Assembly (NCBI GenBank): GCA_900543555.1
Contig: UQRL01000002.1
Coordinates: forward strand, 1 to 64,000
Direction of reading: 5' to 3'
DNA: 64,000 bases
Origin: an uncultured Oscillospiraceae bacterium
GTDB taxonomy: Bacteria > Bacillota > Clostridia > Oscillospirales > Acutalibacteraceae
Made by a program: the position numbers and the translations under genes. Below the pieces are notes generated by a model. The model worked only from the letters and a program-made list of their open reading frames with translations, did no database searches and was not told where the DNA came from. Within the stretch, counting starts at the first letter, position 1. Each line of letters starts with the position of its first letter. Below, piece by piece: positions 7,571 to 14,982 of this stretch.

Positions 7571-9006
7571 AGGGCCGCCCCCCTTCCCACAGACACAAAG
7601 GGAGAGTCACCCCCATCCCCCTGGGCGGGGGCGGAGCGGCCGCGGGTGTAGTAGGCGATGCCCAAGCTCATCACACAGTCGTCATGAGCGCCCTCCTGGG
7701 CCTCTGGGCGGCCGTTCTCATTGCGTACAAAGGTGAGCATCTCGTTCAAGGTGTCCCGGTCGTTGAGCCACTCCGGGTGCTCCCGCACCACCTCCACCAG
7801 CCCGGCGATCACCAGGGGCCTGGTGACGCTGCTGGTCTTGAAGCCGTAGCTCTGGCGGATGCGGTGGGTGAAGCTGTCCTCTGCCTGGCGCACATACTGC
7901 CGGGGGTAGCGCAGCCGCTCCAGCTCCCGGATGGGATAGCTGGAGAAGTTGGCCTCAATGGAGACCAGCGCCGTGTGGTAGTGCTTCCCCAGGCAATAGA
8001 GCTGCTTGGCGAAGAGGTCTTCGTCCATCTGCCCCCGGATGGTGCACACCTGCTGGCCGGTGATGTGGTCGATGACCTGTCCCACGTTGAAGTCCGAGCC
8101 CTCCCCGGCGGTGTCCGCCCCAATGACGTAAGCGCCCCCTGGGGCGGGCTCTTGATAAATCTGGATGGGGCCTGTGTCCATCTCCACCCAGCGGATGGTG
8201 CTGTCGTCGATGAGCACCTCGTTGGCCTCGGGGCTGTACCAGGTGGCAAAGGTGAACTCTCCCCGCTTCACCGGTCCGGTGAGCTGGGAAAGCCGCTCCG
8301 ACACCTTCTGGGCGTCGAAGATGGTCTGGCCCAGCACGCCCCACTCCCCCAGGCAGTACACGGAGTAGTAATAGGGGTCCGTGTCCTTGTAGCCCTCCAG
8401 GGTGCGCTTGTAGTCCTCGTCCAGGAACTGGTTGTCCTTATAGGTGGATTTCAGCACCAGCGCCCGGGGATCTTTCCTGTCGAAAAACCGCAGCTTTAAC
8501 CAGTGGAGCACCGACACCGGGTTGAAGGTGAGCACCATCTGCTTGTGGGCGCCCTTGCCTCGCAGGCGCACGTCCAGCTGGTTGAAGTCCTCCTCCAGGA
8601 TCTCGGAGGCCTCCTCGATCCAGATGTCCGTCAGCTCCCCTTTGGGGAAGGTGATGGACTTGAGCTTCTCCGTGTCATCCAGTCCCTTGAAGATGACGCT
8701 GTTGCCGTTGGCACAGCTGATGCGCAGGTCTGAGTCCTTGCAGGAGAACAGTTCCGACAGCCCCCATTTTGAGATCACCTGGCGGAACAGGGCGTAGGTG
8801 GAGTCCCGGTTGGTGGCCGCCACTGCCCGCACCACCAGGATGTTGCACAGGGGCAGCGTCAGCAGCCGGTACAAAAACCGCTGCACCGCGAACACGCTCT
8901 TTCCACTGCCCGCCCCGCCGTAGAGGATCAGGTAGCGGTGGGTGTTGTCCGTCAAATAGGGGCGGAACAGGGGGTTAAAGGCCCCCCGCGGAATGGTCAC
9001 TTGCAT
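7567..9006 (-). CDS. phage terminase large subunit, PBSX type
   Basis: A 479-residue DNA-packaging motor. Walker A is GGAGSGKS (residues 30-37), and Walker B with the catalytic Glu pair is LTDIWIEEA (125-133). The C-terminal RNase-H-like nuclease domain shows its acidic residues in GADTAGEGSDFN (about 296-307), SIEANFSS (about 350) and HDDCVMSL near 450. All expected motifs are intact and there is no frame break, so it looks functional. The start at 9006 has GGGGAGGAGG upstream; longer starts would overlap terS. In PBSX-like phages the next gene encodes the portal protein. Here the gene is followed by the XhlA-like and holin genes instead. Confidence 0.95.
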   Translation of the reverse strand: MQVTIPRGAFNPLFRPYLTDNTHRYLILYGGAGSGKSVFAVQRFLYRLLTLPLCNILVVRAVAATNRDSTYALFRQVISKWGLSELFSCKDSDLRISCANGNSVIFKGLDDTEKLKSITFPKGELTDIWIEEASEILEEDFNQLDVRLRGKGAHKQMVLTFNPVSVLHWLKLRFFDRKDPRALVLKSTYKDNQFLDEDYKRTLEGYKDTDPYYYSVYCLGEWGVLGQTIFDAQKVSERLSQLTGPVKRGEFTFATWYSPEANEVLIDDSTIRWVEMDTGPIQIYQEPAPGGAYVIGADTAGEGSDFNVGQVIDHITGQQVCTIRGQMDEDLFAKQLYCLGKHYHTALVSIEANFSSYPIRELERLRYPRQYVRQAEDSFTHRIRQSYGFKTSSVTRPLVIAGLVEVVREHPEWLNDRDTLNEMLTFVRNENGRPEAQEGAHDDCVMSLGIAYYTRGRSAPAQGDGGDSPFVSVGRGAAL

Positions 9007-9007
9007 A

Positions 9008-9364
9008 TCAAACCTCCTCCCCTTCCACCCGCACGGTGATGGGCCCCAGATCCCGGCCGGCTTTTTCTCCGTAGCCAAAGGCGGTTTGCAGCAGAAACCG
9101 GGCTCCCGAGGCCGTCTCCTTCCGGTAAGCGGCCTGCAGCGTCTCCTCCTCCACCAGGGAGCAGGCCCGGCGCAGAGCCTCCCCCAAGGGGGCTTCCTGC
9201 TGCTGGGAGACGAATTTTTCGAACGCTTCCCTGCTGGCAAAGCCCAGCGCCAAGGCTAAACCTGTCAACGTGGGGCAGCGCTCCTGTCCCTCACACCCCC
9301 GCAGGTATTCCTCTGTAATCCGTTCTACCCCTCGCGGGCTTTTGAGGCGGCGTTGGTTCCCCAT
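9008..9364 (-). CDS. phage terminase small subunit / DNA-packaging protein
   Basis: A 118-residue protein with an N-terminal helical region (TEEYLRGC...TLTGLALALGFASREAFEKF, residues 15-57) like the DNA-recognition part of small terminase subunits. An alpha-helical oligomerisation region follows, with a C-terminal tail (GPITVRVEGEE). It should recognise the DNA to be packaged and hand it to TerL. The ATG at 9364 follows GGGGGGTGA, and the stop lies one base before the terL start. It overlaps the 3' end of the preceding Cys-rich ORF by 74 bp in another frame. Confidence 0.85.
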   Translation of the reverse strand: MGNQRRLKSPRGVERITEEYLRGCEGQERCPTLTGLALALGFASREAFEKFVSQQQEAPLGEALRRACSLVEEETLQAAYRKETASGARFLLQTAFGYGEKAGRDLGPITVRVEGEEV

Positions 9365-9629
9365 GGGCCTCACCCCCCTTCCGCAGGCTGTCCGTCCCTC
9401 CCCTGGTGCCCAGCAGGCGGGCATACTCCCGCTTTAGCGCCTGAAGTTCCCGCTGCTGGCCGGGGGTGGGGTTCTGCTCCTGGATGAGGCGGTGCATCTC
9501 TCCCGCCACAAGCCGCCGCAGGTGAATCCGAAAGGGACATTCCTCCCGCTGGCAGCCCGCCTCACTCCCCCTTCTCCTGGAGTCCGGGCAGGTTCCAGGG
9601 TAGGGGCATTGTTTTACAGTACAATCCAT
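9291..9629 (-). CDS. small Cys-rich phage-cassette protein, unknown function
   Basis: 112 residues, starting at 9629 after AAAGGAGA. The first 45 residues hold five cysteines in a pattern suggesting a metal site (C-x4-C, PGTCP, GCQREECPF), and the rest is charged and helical. I do not recognise the family. It overlaps the upstream gene by 68 bp and terS by 74 bp, in different frames. Such long overlaps are uncommon and may mean that one boundary is wrong, although the ribosome binding site is good. Position before terS fits small zinc-binding proteins found near phage packaging genes. Confidence 0.6.
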   Translation of the reverse strand: MDCTVKQCPYPGTCPDSRRRGSEAGCQREECPFRIHLRRLVAGEMHRLIQEQNPTPGQQRELQALKREYARLLGTRGGTDSLRKGGEAHGEPTPPQKPARGRTDYRGIPAGV

Positions 9630-9939
9630 GGCATTCTCCTTTCCTCTTCCGGGGGGCAAAGCAGAGGGCGCATACCCGGCTGTAAGCGTAGCGGGCCTTT
9701 CCCACCGTCCAGTGGTTTCCCAGCTCCGCTACAATCCGCTTCCAAGGGATGGGGGCGCCATACTCCATCACTTTACGGGCGATGAGCCGCGCTTTGGGGT
9801 CGGGCAGGCGGCGGGCCAGCTCCTCCGCCTCCCGCAGCAGGCCACACAGCCGTTGGGCCTCTTCCCTCTCTCCCCGGCGCTCCAGCTGGAACCGCTCCTG
9901 CCGCAGGGCGGGAAGCTGCTCAAACTCTTCCCGTGTCAT
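9562..9939 (-). CDS. putative phage regulator with sigma-70 region-4-like HTH
   Basis: 125 residues. The N-terminal half is a charged helical region. The middle (about residues 50-95) reads like a region 4 or RinA/ArpU-type helix-turn-helix, with PDPKARLIARKVMEYG, then IPWKRIVAELG, then a recognition-helix-like WTVGKARYAYSRV. Proteins of this type activate late or packaging genes in phages of Firmicutes, and its place directly upstream of the packaging genes supports that role. The start ATG overlaps the previous stop as ATGA (9936-9939). No database match could be made, so the regulatory role is inferred. Confidence 0.6.
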   Translation of the reverse strand: MTREEFEQLPALRQERFQLERRGEREEAQRLCGLLREAEELARRLPDPKARLIARKVMEYGAPIPWKRIVAELGNHWTVGKARYAYSRVCALCFAPRKRKGECHGLYCKTMPLPWNLPGLQEKGE

Positions 9940-10133
9940 GGAAGGCGCGCCGCCCGGCGCTGCAACACATGGGCGGTTACACGCAAGTCATCCCGGATCT
10001 CCATAAGCTGGCCCACCCGCTGCCAAAGATCCGATTCCCGCTGGAGTCTGGCTTCCTTCCGCAGCTGATCCAACCGCCTGTTCAAGCGCCCCACCTCCTC
10101 CAGGTACTCCTGGGCCATACGGTCATAATTCAT
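9936..10133 (-). CDS. short coiled-coil protein, first gene of the terminase operon
   Basis: 65 residues, almost entirely predicted helix with leucine heptads (YLEEVGRLNRRLDQLRKEAR...). The ATG at 10133 follows AAGGAGAGGG. A longer frame reaches 10226 but would run over the operators and promoter. It overlaps the next gene by ATGA. Similar short helical proteins precede regulators in phage late-control regions. Its function is unknown. Confidence 0.65.
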   Translation of the reverse strand: MNYDRMAQEYLEEVGRLNRRLDQLRKEARLQRESDLWQRVGQLMEIRDDLRVTAHVLQRRAARLP

Positions 10134-10175
10134 TTTCGCCCTCTCCTTCCCAACCGATTTTCTTGGAGGCTTCAT

Positions 10176-10247
10176 ACTCTTTTGAGCCTCTATTTCCAGT
10201 TTATTACTCTTTTGAGTGGTTGTCAAGAGAATTTTACTCTTATGAGT
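10176..10247. promoter_or_regulatory. three 12-bp operators spaced 30 bp apart
   Basis: ACTCTTTTGAGC (10176-10187), ACTCTTTTGAGT (10206-10217) and ACTCTTATGAGT (10236-10247) are palindromic ACTC-N4-GAGT sites starting exactly 30 bp apart, about three helical turns. They lie between the divergent repressor gene and the terminase operon. The middle site sits between the -35 and -10 of the leftward promoter, and the third lies just upstream of the rightward -35. They are the evident binding sites of the adjacent repressor. Confidence 0.85.
10198..10226 (-). promoter_or_regulatory. leftward promoter of the terminase-holin operon
   Basis: TTGACA (10221-10226) and TAAACT (10198-10203) on the minus strand with a 17-bp spacer that contains the central operator. 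Repressor bound there should block RNA polymerase. Confidence 0.75.
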
Positions 10248-10256
10248 AATTTTTGC

Positions 10257-10285
10257 TTGACATTTCCTCTTTTCTAAGATATTCT
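10257..10285 (+). promoter_or_regulatory. promoter of the repressor gene
   Basis: TTGACA (10257-10262), 17-bp spacer, TATTCT (10280-10285). The nearest operator ends 9 bp upstream of the -35, a position suited to autoregulation. Confidence 0.75.
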
Positions 10286-10309
10286 TAGAGCAGGAAAGCG
10301 GGTGACCCT

Positions 10310-11050
10310 ATGACATTTTTAGAAAAGTTGGATTTCTTTTTACAGCGTGAGCACCTGAACCGCCGGGGCCTTTCTCAGAAAACCGGCATTCCTTACACCA
10401 CCATTGACAACTGGTACAACCGGGGCTATGAGGGGCTGCGCCTTTCCACTGCCGGAAGGCTGGCGGAATTTTTCGGCACCACCACAGATTTCCTTCTGCG
10501 GGACGATTTAACCGACCCGGACTATGGCAAGGCGCTGGGATTTCAGGTGGACTTTGGCGAAATGGAGCGGGTGCGCAAGTACCGGACGCTGGATGTGTAC
10601 GGCAAGCAGGCTGTGGACGCCGTGCTGGAAGCGGAGCACCAGCGGATGACCCGCGTGGCCCAGCGGGAGCAGAAGGGATGGGTCACCTATATCAACCTCT
10701 ACGATTTGGCCGTCTCCGCCGGTACCGGTGAACCTTTGGGAGACACTTATTACACCACGCGGGTGGAACTTCCCACAGAAAAGGTGCCGGAAAACGCCCA
10801 CTGCTGCCTGCGGGTCAGCGGAGACAGCATGGAGCCTGCTTACAAGGATGGGGACATTGTGTTCGTTCAGCGCCTGGAAAACGGCCGCCTGCGGGAAGGG
10901 GAAGTGGGAATCTTCTCCTTAAACGGCGAGGGATACATCAAGCAGCTGGGCCAGCGGCAGCTGCTCTCTTTCAATCCCAAATATCCGCCCATCCCCATCG
11001 GCCCCTATGACCGCCTGGAGTGCCAGGGCAGGGTTTTAAGCAAGCTGTAG
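10310..11050 (+). CDS. cI/LexA-like repressor with S24 autocleavage domain
   Basis: 246 residues. The N-terminal helix-turn-helix (residues 1-65, Xre/cI type, with LSQKTGIPYTTIDNWYNRG) is followed by a linker and a C-terminal S24 peptidase domain. The cleavage dipeptide is Ala137-Gly138 (AVSAGTG), the nucleophile is Ser173 in VSGDSMEP, and the base is Lys211 in GYIKQL. All parts needed for RecA-stimulated self-cleavage are present, so DNA damage should relieve repression. It diverges from the terminase-holin operon across three operators and is the only gene here with a plausible SOS link. Codon use is like the host's. Confidence 0.92.
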   Translation: MTFLEKLDFFLQREHLNRRGLSQKTGIPYTTIDNWYNRGYEGLRLSTAGRLAEFFGTTTDFLLRDDLTDPDYGKALGFQVDFGEMERVRKYRTLDVYGKQAVDAVLEAEHQRMTRVAQREQKGWVTYINLYDLAVSAGTGEPLGDTYYTTRVELPTEKVPENAHCCLRVSGDSMEPAYKDGDIVFVQRLENGRLREGEVGIFSLNGEGYIKQLGQRQLLSFNPKYPPIPIGPYDRLECQGRVLSKL

Positions 11051-11122
11051 CCCGCTGCGCGCCGGCTACTGTAAACCCTGGGGAAACCATCTGGATGCAA
11101 ATTGGAAGCAGAGGAAATTCGG

Positions 11123-11158
11123 AAAGCGGTTGATTTCAACCGCTTTTTCCACTATAAT
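11123..11158. promoter_or_regulatory. terminator hairpin overlapped by the nfnAB promoter
   Basis: 11123-11146 is an 11-bp perfect inverted repeat (AAAGCGGTTGA/TCAACCGCTTT, 2-base loop) followed by T residues, able to end the repressor transcript. TTGATT (11130-11135) inside this hairpin and TATAAT (11153-11158), spaced by 17 bp, form the promoter for nfnAB. Confidence 0.7.
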
Positions 11159-11236
11159 AGACAACAGTATGCAGGAAGGTCCCTCTCAAGCTGCCTTTCG
11201 GGAAGTGGGTCTCCTGCCGCAAAGGAGTTTTGACCT

Positions 11237-12079
11237 ATGTACCGAATTGTAAAAAAAGAGGTGCTCAACCCCACCGTAACCCGGATGGAAATTGAAGCGC
11301 CCCTCATCGCCAAGAAGGCGGAGCCGGGGCAGTTCATCATCCTGCGGGTGGACGAAAAGGGCGAACGCATCCCCCTGACCGTGGCGGACTTCGACCGGGA
11401 GCGCGGCACCGCGACCATTATTTTCCAGATCGTGGGCGCCACCACGGAAAAGCTGAATCACCTGGAGGAGGGCGACTGCCTCCAGGACTTTGTGGGCCCC
11501 CTGGGCCGCCCCTCGGAAACAGAGGGCCTGAAGAAGGTAGCCGTCATCGGCGGCGGCGTGGGCTGCGCCATCGCTTACCCGGTGGCAAAGAAGCTCCACC
11601 AGCAGGGCGCGGAGGTTCACTCCATCGTAGGCTTCCGGAACAAGGACCTGGTCATCCTGGAGGAGGAGTTCCGGGCGGTCAGCAGCAAGTTTGTGATGAT
11701 GACGGACGACGGCTCCTACGGCGAAAAGGGCCTGGTGACCAACGCCCTGGAAAAGCTCATCGCCGAGGGTGAAACCTATGATGAGGTCATCGCCATTGGG
11801 CCCCTGGTGATGATGAAGTTTGTGGTGAAGCTGACCAAGGAGCACAACATTAAAACCGTGGTGAGCATGAACCCCATTATGATTGACGGCACGGGCATGT
11901 GCGGCGGCTGCCGCCTGACCGTGGGCGGCAAGACCAAATTCGCCTGCGTGGACGGCCCGGACTTCGACGGCTTTGAGGTGGACTTTGACGAGGCCATGGC
12001 CCGGGGCACCATGTACCGGGACTTTGAGCGCCACGCCTATGAGGAGACCTGCAACCTGTTCCAGAAGGAGGTGAAGTGA
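11237..12079 (+). CDS. nfnA: NfnA-type ferredoxin-NADP+ reductase subunit (FAD, [2Fe-2S])
   Basis: 280 residues, of the FAD/NAD-binding family shared with SudB and the dihydroorotate dehydrogenase electron-transfer subunit. An N-terminal FAD barrel (KKAEPGQFIILRV near 30) is followed by an NAD-binding domain starting VAVIGGGVGCAIAYPVAKK (near 101). The C-terminal [2Fe-2S] site has its cysteines in MCGGCRLTVGG...FACVDGP (about 217-240). Paired with the next gene it forms NfnAB, the NADH-dependent reduced ferredoxin:NADP+ oxidoreductase that makes NADPH by electron bifurcation in anaerobes. The start ATG at 11237 has GGAG 11 bp upstream. Single-gene relatives exist, but the pairing makes NfnA the best reading. 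Confidence 0.9.
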   Translation: MYRIVKKEVLNPTVTRMEIEAPLIAKKAEPGQFIILRVDEKGERIPLTVADFDRERGTATIIFQIVGATTEKLNHLEEGDCLQDFVGPLGRPSETEGLKKVAVIGGGVGCAIAYPVAKKLHQQGAEVHSIVGFRNKDLVILEEEFRAVSSKFVMMTDDGSYGEKGLVTNALEKLIAEGETYDEVIAIGPLVMMKFVVKLTKEHNIKTVVSMNPIMIDGTGMCGGCRLTVGGKTKFACVDGPDFDGFEVDFDEAMARGTMYRDFERHAYEETCNLFQKEVK

Positions 12080-12080
12080 G

Positions 12081-13472
12081 ATGCCCAACATGTCTTTGAA
12101 GAAAAACGAGATGCCCTCCCAGGCGCCAGACGTGCGCAACAAGAACTTTCTAGAGGTGGCCCTGGGCTACACCGAGGAGCAGGCCCTGGACGAGGCCCAG
12201 CGCTGCCTGCACTGCAAAAACAAGCCCTGTGTGGCCGGATGTCCCGTGGGCATCCACATCCCCGACTTTATCGCCAAGGTGGCGGAGGGGGATTTTGAGG
12301 GGGCCTATCAGATTATCACCCAGCAGAGCTCCCTGCCCGCCGTGTGCGGCCGGGTGTGCCCCCAGGAGACCCAGTGCGAGCAGAAGTGCGTACGGGGCAT
12401 CAAGGGGGAGCCGGTGGGCATTGGCCGCCTGGAGCGGTTCGTGGCCGACTGGCACAACAAGAACGTCTGCGAGGCGCCCCGCAAGCCCACCCCTAACGGC
12501 CACAAGGTGGCGGTGATCGGCTCCGGCCCCTCGGGGCTGACCTGCGCCGGGGACCTGGCCAAGAAGGGCTACGCCGTCACCGTGTTCGAGGCTCTGCACA
12601 CCGCGGGCGGCGTGCTGGTGTACGGCATCCCGGAGTTCCGGCTGCCCAAGGACATTGTGCAGAAGGAGATCGACGGCCTGAAAGCTCTCGGCGTGGACGT
12701 GCAGACCAACATGGTCATCGGCCGGGTGCTCTCCATTGACGAGCTGCTGGAGCAGGGCTATGAGGCGGTGTTCATCGGCTCCGGCGCGGGGCTGCCCCGG
12801 TTCATGAACATCCCCGGTGAGAACCTGAAGGGGGTCTACTCCGCCAACGAGTTTCTGACCCGTGTCAACTTGATGAAAGCCTACCAGCCCGGCAGCGACA
12901 CCCCCATCGAGCACGCCCGCCGCGTGGCGGTGGTGGGCGGCGGCAACGTGGCCATGGACGCCGCCCGGTGCGCCAAGCGCCTGGGGGCGGAGGAAGTGTT
13001 CATCGTCTACCGCCGCTCGGAAAAGGAGCTGCCCGCCCGGGCTGAGGAAGTGGAGCACGCCAAGGAAGAGGGCATTGTGTTCCACCTGCTGAATAACCCC
13101 ACCCAGATTCTAGGGGACGAAAACGGCAATGTGAAGGGCATGGAGTGCATCCGCATGGAGCTGGGCGAGCCCGACGCCTCGGGCCGGCGGCGGCCTGTGG
13201 AGGTCCCCGGCAGCCAGTTCACCCTGGACGTGGACTGCGTCATCATGGCCATCGGCACCTCCCCCAACCCGCTGATCAAGTCCACCACCCAGGGCTTGGA
13301 GACCCAGAAGTGGGGCGGCATCATCGTCAATGAGGAGACGGGCCTCACCAGCCGGGAAGGTGTGTACGCTGGCGGCGACGCCGTCACAGGCGCTGCCACG
13401 GTGATTTTGGCCATGGGCGCCGGCAAGACCGCTGCCACCGCCATCGACGAGTACATCCAGAGCAAGGCGTAA
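12081..13472 (+). CDS. nfnB: NfnB / NADPH-dependent glutamate synthase-like subunit
   Basis: 463 residues, often annotated gltA. The N-terminal Cys-rich domain binds [4Fe-4S] clusters (CLHCKNKPCVAGCPVGIHIP, then CGRVCPQETQCEQKCVRG). Two Rossmann nucleotide sites follow: VAVIGSGPSGLTCAGDLAKKG (FAD, about 140) and VAVVGGGNVAMDAARCAKR (NADPH, about 277). The C-terminal FAD motif is GVYAGGDAVTGAATVILAMGAGK. It begins one base after the nfnA stop, so translation is coupled. No large glutamate synthase subunit is nearby, which favours the bifurcating NfnAB complex over glutamate synthesis. It is the last gene before a strong terminator. Confidence 0.92.
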   Translation: MPNMSLKKNEMPSQAPDVRNKNFLEVALGYTEEQALDEAQRCLHCKNKPCVAGCPVGIHIPDFIAKVAEGDFEGAYQIITQQSSLPAVCGRVCPQETQCEQKCVRGIKGEPVGIGRLERFVADWHNKNVCEAPRKPTPNGHKVAVIGSGPSGLTCAGDLAKKGYAVTVFEALHTAGGVLVYGIPEFRLPKDIVQKEIDGLKALGVDVQTNMVIGRVLSIDELLEQGYEAVFIGSGAGLPRFMNIPGENLKGVYSANEFLTRVNLMKAYQPGSDTPIEHARRVAVVGGGNVAMDAARCAKRLGAEEVFIVYRRSEKELPARAEEVEHAKEEGIVFHLLNNPTQILGDENGNVKGMECIRMELGEPDASGRRRPVEVPGSQFTLDVDCVIMAIGTSPNPLIKSTTQGLETQKWGGIIVNEETGLTSREGVYAGGDAVTGAATVILAMGAGKTAATAIDEYIQSKA

Positions 13473-13484
13473 AAAGGATATAGG

Positions 13485-13516
13485 AAAAGGACCGGGAGAA
13501 CTCCCGGTCCTTTTGA
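13485..13516. terminator. bidirectional terminator after nfnB
   Basis: Perfect 14-bp stem AAAAGGACCGGGAG with its complement, 2-base loop, T runs on both strands. It serves nfnAB and the convergent HAD gene. Confidence 0.92.
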
Positions 13517-13532
13517 TTTCTTCTATGGCATT

Positions 13533-14363
13533 TTAAGCGAACGCAAACCGCTCTATAGCCTGGGCCAAGCCGTCCTCCGTGTGGGGGCCGGTGAGATACT
13601 TGGCCGCGGCTTTGGCTTCCTCCGAGCCGTCCCCCATGCAGACAGACACCCCGGCATACCGGAGCATGGTTACGTCGTTGCCATTGTCCCCCAGGGCCAT
13701 AACGCCCGCCTGGGGGATGCCCAAGCGTCCCGCCAACGCCTGTAAGGCCGCTCCCTTGTCCGCGCCGGCGGCGTTGATCTCCAAGTTGTCCGGGATGGAG
13801 GAGGTGACCGCCAGCCCTCCCAGGCCCTCCAACCGCCGCCACAGCTCCTGGCGCATGGCCTCGCTGGGGATGTAGGGCAGGTTGATTTTTTCCGGCTGGA
13901 GGCCTGTTGCCCTCAGCGCCTCCCCCAATTCCTCCTCCAGGCGGTAGTCCTTGGTGAGGAAGTGCAGCTTACTCTCTGGGATGCCGAAGTGCGCCACCGC
14001 CCGCTCCGGGTCGCCCCGGCGGGTGATGGCCCGGCCGCCGTCGTAATACTCCACGAAGATGTCATATTCCGAAAGCAGGGCCTGGACCTGCCGGGCCTTC
14101 TCGTTGGGGATGAGGCACTGCCACACCGCCTGGCCAGTCTCCAAGTCGTAGACACCGGCACCGTTGGCGGTGATGGCGTACCGCACCCCGGGCAAAGAGG
14201 TGATTTCCTGTGGGAGGAAATCCTTCATCCGGCCGGAAGCCGGCACCAGCACCATTCCCCGGCGGGCCGCCTCCCGAAGGGCCCGCTGGTTGGCTTCTGA
14301 AATGAATTGATGCCTGACCAGGGTGGTGCCATCCAGGTCAAAGGCAATCAGCCGGACATCCAT
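13533..14363 (-). CDS. HAD-superfamily Cof-type sugar-phosphate phosphatase
   Basis: 276 residues. HAD motif I DLDGT lies at residues 9-13 (FDLDGTTL), motif II Ser in PASGR near 43, Lys in DKGAALQAL near 203, and motif III/IV GDNGNDVTML near 224. A C2b cap between 85 and 190 places it in the Cof/YbjI group of cytoplasmic hydrolases that dephosphorylate small metabolites. The substrate cannot be read from sequence. It is a single gene, with its own A+T-rich promoter region upstream and a shared terminator downstream. Confidence 0.9.
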   Translation of the reverse strand: MDVRLIAFDLDGTTLVRHQFISEANQRALREAARRGMVLVPASGRMKDFLPQEITSLPGVRYAITANGAGVYDLETGQAVWQCLIPNEKARQVQALLSEYDIFVEYYDGGRAITRRGDPERAVAHFGIPESKLHFLTKDYRLEEELGEALRATGLQPEKINLPYIPSEAMRQELWRRLEGLGGLAVTSSIPDNLEINAAGADKGAALQALAGRLGIPQAGVMALGDNGNDVTMLRYAGVSVCMGDGSEEAKAAAKYLTGPHTEDGLAQAIERFAFA

Positions 14364-14479
14364 GCTTCCACTCTCCTTTTGCTTTTGGCGCTATTATACC
14401 ACGGTGCCATCTACCCTGGCAAGCGCCCCGGATAGAAAAAGCGGCCTGGAAGCCCAGACCGCCTTTCCCCGCGCCCTTC

Positions 14480-14803
14480 TTACTTATTCTGGAAGGTGCG
14501 GCATTCCGTGCCGCTTTTGGAGGTCACATCCCCGCAGCCGCAGCCCACACAGACGCACTGGGCGTCGCAGCGCTGATTGCTGTTGTAGGAACAGCTCTTT
14601 ACATGGCAGCGGATATCCGTCTCCACAGTGGGGTTCTGGCCCATGGCGTTCTGGGCGGAGCCAGCGCGGCGCTCCTCGAAGGAGGCGCAGCAGGTCTGGC
14701 TGCAGTCCTGGGCAGCAGGGCCGTCCACCTGAATGCCCATCAGGCAGCACTGGTGGTTTTGGTTGTGCTGGCAGCTCTCCACCTGACATTCCAAACGGTT
14801 CAT
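14480..14803 (-). CDS. DUF1540 protein with two Cys-rich repeats
   Basis: 107 residues made of two DUF1540 units. Residues 1-45 (CQVESCQHNQNHQCC...CSQTCCASF) and 66-107 (CHVKSCSYNSNQRCDA...TECRTF) share the C-x3-C-x6-C spacing and the closing TxCxxF. DUF1540 proteins are small Cys-rich, probably metal-binding proteins common in spore-forming Clostridia, but their role is not established. The ATG at 14803 follows GAGGTG. A GTG nine bases earlier in frame is too close to that site. Confidence 0.85.
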   Translation of the reverse strand: MNRLECQVESCQHNQNHQCCLMGIQVDGPAAQDCSQTCCASFEERRAGSAQNAMGQNPTVETDIRCHVKSCSYNSNQRCDAQCVCVGCGCGDVTSKSGTECRTFQNK

Positions 14804-14915
14804 ACAAGGCACCTCGTTTTCCCTGTGATTTCACAGAACGCTTTCACGTTCCGCCTGCTTTATCTTTCCCCAGCGCAGGAATTTTATGAGGGGCTTTTCA
14901 AAAAAAGATTTCCTC

Positions 14916-14944
14916 TGGACTTTTTAAAGGGAGATCAGTATAAT
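14916..14944 (+). promoter_or_regulatory. promoter of the serine hydrolase gene
   Basis: TGGACT (14916-14921), 17-bp spacer, TATAAT (14939-14944). The coding start lies 39 bp downstream. Confidence 0.65.
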
Positions 14945-14982
14945 GAAAACAACCTCTTGAAAAACAGGAAGGAGCATCGTGT

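Noticed and set aside
9007-9240. N-terminal extension of TerL
   Set aside because: It would overlap nearly all of terS in another frame; the start at 9006 has a strong Shine-Dalgarno site and fits the family.
7011-11050. Reading the phage genes as an intact prophage
   Set aside because: No integrase, portal, capsid, tail, lysin or att sites; flanked directly by host operons.
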